NCBI GenBank assembly: GCA_012799165.1
Contig: JAAZLU010000101.1
Coordinates: forward strand, 1-5,143
Direction: 5' to 3'
Length of the DNA: 5,143 nucleotides
Source of the DNA: Clostridiales bacterium
Lineage (GTDB): Bacteria > Bacillota > Clostridia > Peptostreptococcales > Anaerovoracaceae
Both the position numbers and the translations under genes were made by a program. Shown piece by piece: positions 1 to 5,143 of the stretch. The first letter of the stretch is position 1, and each line of letters begins with the position of its first letter. Under the pieces are notes generated by a model. That model saw only the letters and a list, made by a program, of their open reading frames with translations, was not told where the DNA came from and searched no databases.

Positions 1-475
1 CCAGGGTCTGTTCGTCGCTCAGTTCTTCCAGATACTTCTTAATCAGCTGATACTGCATCCAGTTCTGGCATACCTGACCGGTTTCTCCGTAGGTTACCAG
101 TTCGTAGGGATATAAGGCGATGTCGAAATCCAGGTTATTGTCGATCATTACCTGAAAGGCTTTGCCTTCAATGCATTTGCCCTTGTACTCCTCAATCGGT
201 CTAGCTTTAATGGCACCTTGCGGGCGGAAGCGATAGCCGTAAATCCTGCCATGGGTCTTCAATTCTTCCAGAAATTCTGCAGCCAGCTCGGCATGCCACT
301 TTTCCGGGATATAGCGCAGGGCGTTTTTCAGAGCCAGACGGGTATCCGTCTCGCTCAAGCTGAAGTTACGATTCGGGGCCCGTCTCTTTCGGGAATCGAA
401 CTCCGGAATCGGGGGTAATTCGGGAAAAATGTTTTCCAATTTAATCGTCATAGCCTGATCGATCTGTTTATTCAC
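1..475 (-). CDS. hutU: urocanate hydratase, long form, N-terminal 158 residues (3' end off the window)
   Basis: Urocanate hydratase (urocanase) adds water to urocanate to give 4-imidazolone-5-propionate, the second step of histidine breakdown, in the cytoplasm with tightly bound NAD+. The 158 visible codons are open to the left edge. Residues 129-139 (YGETGQVCQNW) and the following helix ending SDEQTL match the early conserved block of urocanases, where classical enzymes read YGGIGRAARNW. In classical enzymes of about 555 residues this block starts near residue 50, so this protein carries roughly 80 extra N-terminal residues, including RIYGYRFRP (77-85) and GKCIEGKAFQVMIDNNLD (99-116). That is the pattern of the roughly 670-residue form of anaerobes. 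I chose the GTG at 473-475 because AAGGAGGG lies 7 nt upstream. In-frame ATGs at 506-508 and 512-514 have no ribosome binding site, and the ATG at 449-451 is too far from it. The gene follows hutH by 53 bp without a terminator, so the two are probably co-transcribed. Confidence 0.95.
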   Translation of the reverse strand, partial: MNKQIDQAMTIKLENIFPELPPIPEFDSRKRRAPNRNFSLSETDTRLALKNALRYIPEKWHAELAAEFLEELKTHGRIYGYRFRPQGAIKARPIEEYKGKCIEGKAFQVMIDNNLDFDIALYPYELVTYGETGQVCQNWMQYQLIKKYLEELSDEQTL

Positions 476-482
476 GATGAAT

Positions 483-490
483 CCCTCCTT
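483..490 (-). promoter_or_regulatory. ribosome binding site of hutU
   Basis: Read on the minus strand this is AAGGAGGG, a near-perfect Shine-Dalgarno sequence, 7 nt before the GTG at 473-475. It decides the start: GTG is preferred over in-frame upstream ATGs (506-508 and 512-514), which have no such sequence before them. Confidence 0.85.
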
Positions 491-528
491 TAATTTAATT
501 CCGTACATTCTCATCAAAATCGGATAAG

Positions 529-2016
529 CTAAATTAGTCTGTCTTCGGCAGCCTGCTTTAAGGCTTCGATGTCCGTATTGACGACGCGATCGCAATCGAA
601 GCTCTTAACCACTCTGCGCACGGCGTCGTAAGTCCTCCTTGTCAAAGGAGCCATTTTGTCTTTTTCGCGGAATTCAAGCGCCTGCGCCGCAACCATCATC
701 TCCATCATAACAACATATAAAGAATTATTGTATATCATTCGCGCCTGACGGGCCGCCGTCGTGCCCATGCTTACATGATCTTCCTGATTTCCGGAAGAGG
801 GGATGGAATCCACGGATGCCGGATGAGCCAACACCTTGTTTTCGGATACGAGCGAAGCCGCCGAATACTGGACAATCATAAATCCGGACTGCAGCCCCGG
901 CTGATGGACTAGAAATCCCGGAAGTCCGTTTGAAAGACAGGGATTTACCAGGCGCTCTATGCGTCTCTCGGATATATTCGCTATTTCGCTGAGAGCGATC
1001 TTCAAAAAATCCATCGCCAAAGCGACAGGCTGACCGTGAAAATTTCCCGCGCTTATAGCGTCGCTTTCATTTGAAAAAATTAGGGGGTTATCGGTTGCCG
1101 CATTGATTTCCCTCTCAACTATTTGCCGAACATATGCAATTGCATCGTAGGATGCCCCTAAAACTTGAGGAGCGCAGCGCAGAGAATATGCGTCCTGAAC
1201 ACGAAGTTCTCCCTGTTCGCTCAGAAGCTTCGACCCTTTCAACTCTTCGCGTAGAGCCTTCGCCACGGCGATCTGTCCGGATTGGTTGCGCGCTTCGTGG
1301 ACCCGCGGATCGAGTGCGGCTCCGATGCCAAGCAGTGCTTCAAAAGTCATCGCGCTTGCACGTATGGCATAGCGCATAAGCTCTTCGCTGTCGTGTACCA
1401 AAAGCGCGGCAATCGCCGTCATGGCCTGGGTGCCGTTGATTAAAGCCAGGCCTTCTTTGGCCACTAATTTAACGGGCTTTTCTCCGATTTGAGCCAGCGC
1501 GTCGGCACCATGATAAACTTTCCCTTGATACTCGGCAGAACCTTCGCCGATCAGCGGTAAAACCATATTTGCCAGCGGTGCGAGATCTCCGCTCGCGCCC
1601 AGAGAGCCCTGAGAAGGAACATGCGGATGCAGCCCGGAATTGAGCATTTTTATCATTAATTCGATTACAGAAAGACGAATACCGGAATTTCCTTTTATCA
1701 GGGAGTTGGCTCGAATCAGCATCATTGCCCGCACAACTTCGATTGGTAAAAGCTCTCCGACCGCGCAGCAATGGCTCTTAATAAGATTGTGTTGCAATGC
1801 GCTTACATCGCAAGGGTCGATAAGCACATCGGAAAATTTGCCGAAGCCGGTGGTAATACCATACACGATTCGGTTTTCCTCAACGTATTTTTCAACCAGA
1901 GCCCTGCTTTGACGTACGCGCTCGCAGGCGCTTTCGTCCAATCCGACCTGCTCGCGATCCCGGGCAACTGCCACCACCTGCTCGATGCTTAGATCGTTGC
2001 CTGTTAAAACTATCAT
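529..2016 (-). CDS. hutH: histidine ammonia-lyase (histidase)
   Basis: HutH removes ammonia from L-histidine to give trans-urocanate, the first and committed step of histidine degradation, as a cytoplasmic homotetramer. The 495-residue protein is full length (family about 500-510). The Ala141-Ser142-Gly143 triplet in GSLGASGDLAPLAN would cyclise to the electrophilic MIO prosthetic group. Other family residues are present: Tyr52 in YGITTGFG, Ser81-His82, Asn194 in NGTQ, Tyr277 and Arg280 in QDAYSLR, Phe326 in GNFHGQP, and Glu412 in NQEDHVSMG. His82 together with Glu412 fits histidase; phenylalanine ammonia-lyases have other residues at these positions. Tyrosine lyase or aminomutase activity is therefore less likely, and the adjacent hutU settles the pathway. 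The ATG start has GAGGAG 8 nt upstream and the stop is TAG. It is the first gene of the hut unit, behind a leader of about 190 nt. All key residues are intact. Confidence 0.97.
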   Translation of the reverse strand: MIVLTGNDLSIEQVVAVARDREQVGLDESACERVRQSRALVEKYVEENRIVYGITTGFGKFSDVLIDPCDVSALQHNLIKSHCCAVGELLPIEVVRAMMLIRANSLIKGNSGIRLSVIELMIKMLNSGLHPHVPSQGSLGASGDLAPLANMVLPLIGEGSAEYQGKVYHGADALAQIGEKPVKLVAKEGLALINGTQAMTAIAALLVHDSEELMRYAIRASAMTFEALLGIGAALDPRVHEARNQSGQIAVAKALREELKGSKLLSEQGELRVQDAYSLRCAPQVLGASYDAIAYVRQIVEREINAATDNPLIFSNESDAISAGNFHGQPVALAMDFLKIALSEIANISERRIERLVNPCLSNGLPGFLVHQPGLQSGFMIVQYSAASLVSENKVLAHPASVDSIPSSGNQEDHVSMGTTAARQARMIYNNSLYVVMMEMMVAAQALEFREKDKMAPLTRRTYDAVRRVVKSFDCDRVVNTDIEALKQAAEDRLI

Positions 2017-2030
2017 TTATCCTTCTCCTC
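2017..2030 (-). promoter_or_regulatory. ribosome binding site of hutH
   Basis: The minus strand reads GAGGAGAAGG (2030 down to 2021) and then ATAA before the ATG at 2014-2016. GAGGAG sits 8 nt from the start. The segment GGAGAAG (2028 down to 2022) is complementary, with one G-U pair, to CUUCUUC at 2053 down to 2047 in the leader, so it may be partly hidden in the mRNA. Confidence 0.75.
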
Positions 2031-2042
2031 TTTATACAGATA

Positions 2043-2082
2043 AATTGAAGAAGCACAGTCGGAATGACTATGCTACTTAACT
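2043..2082 (-). promoter_or_regulatory. imperfect hairpin in the hutH leader, possible translational control element
   Basis: In the minus-strand transcript AGCAUAGUC (2074 down to 2066) pairs with GACUGUGCU (2060 down to 2052) over nine positions, one of them U-G, around the loop AUUCC. Past a U-U mismatch, AAG (2078-2076) pairs with CUU (2050-2048), and four more pairs follow after a bulged C2047. No T-run follows, so it is not an intrinsic terminator. Its 3' arm contains CUUCUU, which is also able to pair with the hutH ribosome binding site. The pairing is read directly from the sequence; a regulatory role is inference. I do not match it to a known riboswitch class. Confidence 0.35.
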
Positions 2083-2183
2083 GTTATACATTTTAATTTA
2101 GTTGATTCCGGTCGCCTGCGATGTTCCACACGATCACCTCGCTCGATATCTTCCGGACAATACAGGATTCTTTTTGCTTTGCG

Positions 2184-2196
2184 CTTTAAGTTAAAG
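2184..2196. promoter_or_regulatory. 13-bp palindrome, possible operator of the hut promoter
   Basis: CTTTAA and TTAAAG flank a single central base (2190), giving a perfect 6-1-6 dyad. Its centre lies about 16 nt downstream of the predicted transcription start, a position where a repressor could block transcription. It is short and AT-rich, so chance is a real alternative. I do not recognise it as a known repressor site. Confidence 0.2.
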
Positions 2197-2212
2197 TTTT
2201 ATCGTATTAAAA

Positions 2213-2241
2213 AGTATAACAGATGCGGTTCACAACGGCAA
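2213..2241 (-). promoter_or_regulatory. candidate sigma-A promoter of the hut genes
   Basis: On the minus strand TTGCCG (2241 down to 2236, four of six consensus bases) and TATACT (2218 down to 2213, five of six) are separated by exactly 17 nt. Transcription would begin near 2206, leaving a leader of about 190 nt before hutH. The -35 box lies 12 nt past the T-run of the terminator of the upstream surface-protein gene, the expected place for a new transcription unit. It is the best match I found in the interval; the long leader is the main reason for caution. Confidence 0.5.
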
Positions 2242-2253
2242 GCGAAGGGGCGG

Positions 2254-2291
2254 ATAAAAGCGACTCCGAATTATTATTTTCGGAGTCGCTT
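2254..2291 (-). terminator. intrinsic terminator of the SLH surface-protein gene
   Basis: The 13-base arms at 2258..2270 and 2279..2291 are perfectly complementary (core GCGACTCCGAA) around the 8-nt loop 2271..2278. On the minus strand the second arm runs into TTTT (2259 down to 2256) and then A, a short U-tract. The plus strand has no T-run after the hairpin, so the orientation favours the minus-strand gene, whose stop codon is 45 nt upstream. The U-tract is short, so read-through into the hut genes is possible. Confidence 0.8.
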
Positions 2292-2335
2292 GAAAAATTA
2301 TATGTCTTTGGTTTTGGGACTTAAAGCAAGTATTT

Positions 2336-5143
2336 TTACTTCACCAGGAGTTGTATAAACTTAGTTATGGCCGCCGCGGCTTCCGCCCTCGTGAGCTTCG
2401 AGCCGGCGAGGAATTGCGCCTTTTCGTTGCCCGTCATTATTCCAGCCTTCTGCATGGTTTTTACGGATTTCAGCGCCCAGGGGCTAATCTGATCTTCGTC
2501 GATAAATTTTCCGGGCTCGGCTCCGGCGGATGTGTCGTAGCCCTTATACTTTGCGTAGTTGTTCAGAATTGAGGCCAACTGTTCCCGCGTAATATAGTCG
2601 TCGGGGCCGAACTTGCCGTTGCCGTAACCGCCCAGAATTTTGCTTTCCGCAGCCCAGGCGACAGCTTTATCGTAGTATTTGCCATCCGCTACATCGCTGA
2701 AGGATTTGGAGCTCTTAGGCTCGGGTCTGCCCTCCATCAGATGTATTATGGTGGCTATCATGCCGCGCGTCGCATGTCCGCCGGGGTTGAAGCGATTGTT
2801 GCCCACACCGTTCATCAGCTTCCTCTCGTTTACGAATTTGATTGAAGCATAGAACCAGTCCTTATCCTTTACATCGCTGAACGGATTTTTCCATATCGTC
2901 GCTCTGGCTAGATCCTGCCCTAGCACATAGACCGACAGGTGGTTCAGCTTGAAAGTGACCACGCCGTTTTCAAATTTGCATTCCAGTCTTTCGAGCTGGC
3001 CGGCATCGTTCAGGTACCATACCGCCACGGGCTGAGGCCCGTCATACGGGATTTTAATTTCGAGCTCGCCCTTGAAGCTGCTTATCTTGCGCTCTCCCGA
3101 GATGATATTGATATCGACTACGATGTCTTCCGTCTTGACGGATGCTTTCTGTGTGCTGCTCAATTCCTCCGGCTTTACGGGCGAAATTTCCACGCTGAGA
3201 CTTTCGCCTTTAGCCTGCTCGGCAATTGAAGCCGCCGCCTCCTTGTTGATGGTGATGCTGCCGCTTGCCAGCTTAACTTCCATACCCTTTTCCGCCTTGG
3301 CGATATCCGCCAGAGCCTTCCTGGGCATCTCCGCAGCGCTTGCATTTTTGACCGCGGAGGCATCGATGCTCACTTCCGTGCCGGCATTCTTCTCAATCAT
3401 TTCCTCGACCTTTTTGTCGGGCATCTCGAGAGATACTGAACCGTTATTATCGCTGTAATCTACGCTGACCGCACCGTCATTCGCCGGGATGGTAGCGGAG
3501 GGAGCGGGAGCGATGTCGTCATCATCGTCATCGTCGGGTTCCTGTGTCGAGAAGCTGTAGGTATTTGTAAAGCCCATCTTTAGGGACTTGAGCGTTATTC
3601 CGTCTTCAACCCAATATACCGGTCGCATTCCGTTGACATTTACATTAGCGATGGCGAAACCTTCGTTGTTCTTTGTAGGATCCAATTCCGCAGGAGGATT
3701 GTGGTATTGCATGCTCGGATTCTCAGTTCCGTTCAGCTTAATTCTTGCGGCTACATTTCCTCTCCCGTTGTCCGCGTGAGCCCAGATTTCATCCGTCAAT
3801 TCGTCGTAATTCAGGCCCATGAGCATTCTGAGCTTTGTATCTATCTGTGAAACCAGAGTCGGAGTCTCATCTTCTGCCAGGGCGAAGACATAAATGTATC
3901 CATCATCTTCCACGCCGACGAAGAAGAGACCGTCGTTCATGGAGGAGTAATCTGAAGATTTATAAGGTGCATTTTTGCTTGTATCGAATAACTTGCCGTT
4001 CAGTACCGAATTGGGAATCCACTCGATCGCCTCGATGCCCATATTGGATTTAACCTGATAATATTCCATTCCTCTGGCCTGTCGGGCATTATCAATGAGT
4101 TCGGTGACATTCCATTCCCTCAGAGCTACAAGCTTCTGCGCGTCCTGATTGGGGTCCGCCTGTAAAATTATATTGTAATTGGTTCCCTTAGCCGAGTTAT
4201 CTCTTTCAGAGGCTATATAGACCATACCTCTATTGTCGAGAGTAATACCTTCGGCATCGGGTCCTGCGGCATTGGGATTATCGGCATCTTTCTTGAATAT
4301 AACTCTTTTGCCGTCTTCAAATCCAGGGGCGAAGCTCGGAATGCCACTGTTATTTAAGAGCAACTTCCAGATTGTCGCGGTGCCGTTATCCACCAGCCAC
4401 AGAGCTCCGCCATGGTAGTCCAGACCGGAAGAGTCTTCCTTAAACATCTGCGTCTCGTCTATAATCTGAATGCTCGCAGGTCCCGGCCAGGGGCGAGTAT
4501 CCAGCTCCACCAACTCTTCTTCCTGAATGTCGGCATCGATATTTTCGCTGCCCTTTGTCAGGGGAACATCCTTGAACCCACCCGTTCCGTTCGGAATTCT
4601 GGATAAGCCGTAAGTTGCGTGTGCCGTCCAGCTGTGTTCATCCATCAGGCCTCCGTTTGCATCGTACAGCCTTACCTTGTCGGAACTGCCCAGGCCGAAG
4701 TTAAAGTGCTTTACATCGCCTTCCAGGTCCGCTTCAAATACGAAATATCCTCCGGGTGCCAGAATTGTCCCTTCAGGTAATTTTACTGAAGAGTGGTCAT
4801 CCGAATCATCTTTTATATACCAACCTGTAATATTTACGGCATTTTCAGAATTATTGTAAATTTCAACCCAGTCCCTGTCGGAGCCGTTGGACTCGATTTC
4901 ATTGATTACAATAGCGTTATCCGTAACCTTATTCAAAACGCCCTTGGAATTGGGGTAATCTATAAAATTGCCCGTTCCGTCGGGAACTCTAGACCAGGTT
5001 CCGGCAGGATGCCCGCCGCTCCAGCTATATTCGTCAGTTATGAGGCCTTCCGGATTCCTTAAAGTTACGGTATCGTTCTTGCCCAAGCCGAAGGTGAAAT
5101 GGCTGCCCGTATCGAAGACATAGAGTGCTCCGGGGGCGATGGA
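2336..5143 (-). CDS. SLH-anchored surface protein with lamin-tail and phytase-like propeller domains (5' end off the window)
   Basis: This is probably a secreted protein held on the cell wall; its biochemical role is unknown. The frame stays open to the right edge, so 935 C-terminal residues are visible and the start and any signal peptide are not. Numbering from the edge, 1-72 is the end of a lamin-tail domain and 76-199 a complete second one (INEIESNGSDRDWVEIYNN, then GWYIKDD). Residues 222-531 resemble the esterase-like/phytase-like propeller family, with GLDYHGGALWLVDNG, PDAEGIT (Glu298), NMGIEAIEW (Glu371), GLFFVGVEDDG and KNNEGFAIA (Glu494). Seven aspartates (537-543) lead into a polar beta-rich region (about 549-745) of a kind often found before SLH modules. 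Three SLH modules (753-809, 813-869, 878-935) end the protein and should bind secondary cell-wall polysaccharide. The stop is TAA, with a terminator 45 nt beyond. The domain calls are firm for SLH and lamin-tail and moderate for the propeller. Phytase or esterase activity is not shown. Confidence 0.9.
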   Translation of the reverse strand, partial: SIAPGALYVFDTGSHFTFGLGKNDTVTLRNPEGLITDEYSWSGGHPAGTWSRVPDGTGNFIDYPNSKGVLNKVTDNAIVINEIESNGSDRDWVEIYNNSENAVNITGWYIKDDSDDHSSVKLPEGTILAPGGYFVFEADLEGDVKHFNFGLGSSDKVRLYDANGGLMDEHSWTAHATYGLSRIPNGTGGFKDVPLTKGSENIDADIQEEELVELDTRPWPGPASIQIIDETQMFKEDSSGLDYHGGALWLVDNGTATIWKLLLNNSGIPSFAPGFEDGKRVIFKKDADNPNAAGPDAEGITLDNRGMVYIASERDNSAKGTNYNIILQADPNQDAQKLVALREWNVTELIDNARQARGMEYYQVKSNMGIEAIEWIPNSVLNGKLFDTSKNAPYKSSDYSSMNDGLFFVGVEDDGYIYVFALAEDETPTLVSQIDTKLRMLMGLNYDELTDEIWAHADNGRGNVAARIKLNGTENPSMQYHNPPAELDPTKNNEGFAIANVNVNGMRPVYWVEDGITLKSLKMGFTNTYSFSTQEPDDDDDDDIAPAPSATIPANDGAVSVDYSDNNGSVSLEMPDKKVEEMIEKNAGTEVSIDASAVKNASAAEMPRKALADIAKAEKGMEVKLASGSITINKEAAASIAEQAKGESLSVEISPVKPEELSSTQKASVKTEDIVVDINIISGERKISSFKGELEIKIPYDGPQPVAVWYLNDAGQLERLECKFENGVVTFKLNHLSVYVLGQDLARATIWKNPFSDVKDKDWFYASIKFVNERKLMNGVGNNRFNPGGHATRGMIATIIHLMEGRPEPKSSKSFSDVADGKYYDKAVAWAAESKILGGYGNGKFGPDDYITREQLASILNNYAKYKGYDTSAGAEPGKFIDEDQISPWALKSVKTMQKAGIMTGNEKAQFLAGSKLTRAEAAAAITKFIQLLVK
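2339..2887 (-). repeat. three tandem SLH modules at the C-terminus of the surface protein
   Basis: Module 1 begins NPFSDVKDKDWFY and contains FNPGGHATRGM. Module 2 begins SFSDVADGKYYDKAV and contains FGPDDYITREQ. Module 3 begins FIDEDQISPWAL and contains AGSKLTRAEAAAAI. Only module 3 has the canonical TRAE; the first two read TRGM and TREQ, both common variants. Three modules normally fold as one trimeric unit that binds pyruvylated cell-wall polysaccharide, so non-covalent anchoring to the wall is expected. Confidence 0.9.
4547..5143 (-). repeat. tandem lamin-tail domains (first incomplete)
   Basis: Two copies of the same module lie head to tail. Matching blocks are APGALYVFDTGSHFTFGLG against APGGYFVFEADLEGDVKHFNFGLG (abridged here by domain position: residues 4-21 and 129-152), then VTLRNPEG against VRLYDANG, DEYSW against DEHSW, and SRVPDGTGNFID against SRIPNGTGGFKD. 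The likeness extends to the DNA, for example around 5080..5100 and 4686..4706. The divergence shows an old duplication rather than a recent one. Further copies could lie beyond the right edge. Confidence 0.85.

Larger units (their letters stand above)
2017..2335. other. non-coding interval between the surface-protein gene and hutH
   Basis: This stretch holds the 3' untranslated end and terminator of the surface-protein gene, then the promoter and long leader of hutH. I see no convincing small gene. One plus-strand frame of 22 codons (2121..2189) lacks a ribosome binding site. A minus-strand frame of about 40 codons across the leader lacks any ATG start. The segment 2101..2165 is richer in G and C than its surroundings and holds no strong fold that I could find by eye. 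Confidence 0.7.

Noticed and set aside
218..418. Plus-strand open frame opposite hutU
   Set aside because: It is antisense to conserved urocanase codons and shows no family likeness.
506..514. In-frame ATG codons upstream of the hutU GTG
   Set aside because: Neither has a Shine-Dalgarno sequence. The good one (483..490) fits the GTG at 473-475, and starting earlier would place it inside the coding region.
1134..1379. Plus-strand open frame inside hutH
   Set aside because: It overlaps conserved histidase coding sequence on the other strand; low-complexity arginine-rich translation typical of an antisense shadow.
2101..2165. Segment slightly resembling the GTGGNAC core of a T-box leader
   Set aside because: The rest of the T-box consensus and a terminator/antiterminator pair are missing, and T-box control of a histidine-degrading operon would make little sense.
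2121..2189. 22-codon plus-strand frame in the intergenic interval
   Set aside because: There is no ribosome binding site, no recognisable peptide and no conserved context, and it is antisense to the hut leader.
2297..2302. Perfect TATAAT on the minus strand just after the surface-protein stop
   Set aside because: No acceptable -35 box lies 16-18 nt upstream, and a transcript from here would meet the terminator hairpin at once.
3072..3458. 128-codon open frame on the plus strand
   Set aside because: It lies entirely antisense to the surface-protein gene, which has clear domains there. Its protein shows no recognisable motif.

Overview
The window looks like ordinary chromosome from a Gram-positive-type anaerobe, most likely Bacillota (Clostridia or a relative). 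The reasons are strong AGGAGG-like ribosome binding sites, a surface protein that ends in three SLH modules, and a urocanate hydratase of the long, N-terminally extended kind that I associate with anaerobes. Genus cannot be read from this sequence. Everything I can support is encoded or transcribed on the minus strand, so the order of transcription runs from high to low coordinates.

Right part (5143 down to 2336): the 3' 936 codons of a large secreted or cell-wall protein. In order it carries the end of one lamin-tail domain, a complete second lamin-tail domain, a phytase-like/esterase-like beta-propeller region, a run of seven aspartates, a polar all-beta region and three C-terminal SLH modules. 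Its true start lies beyond the right edge. A 13-bp perfect hairpin with a short T-run (2254..2291) is placed to terminate it.

Middle (2335 down to 2017): a 319-bp non-coding interval. It holds that terminator, a candidate sigma-A promoter (2213..2241) and a predicted leader of about 190 nt for the histidine-degradation genes. The leader contains a small palindrome near the predicted transcription start. Close to hutH it also has an imperfect hairpin whose 3' arm could instead pair with the hutH Shine-Dalgarno sequence.

Left part (2016 down to 1): hutH (histidine ammonia-lyase, complete) followed after 53 bp by the first 158 codons of hutU (urocanate hydratase, cut by the left edge). Together they carry out the first two steps of histidine catabolism, L-histidine to urocanate plus ammonia and then to 4-imidazolone-5-propionate. 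The later genes of the pathway probably lie beyond the left edge, but that is inference.

I see no mobile element, CRISPR array, tRNA or rRNA. The two points most worth a second look are the domain architecture of the surface protein and the possible translational switch in the hut leader. Neither amounts to a demonstrated new system.
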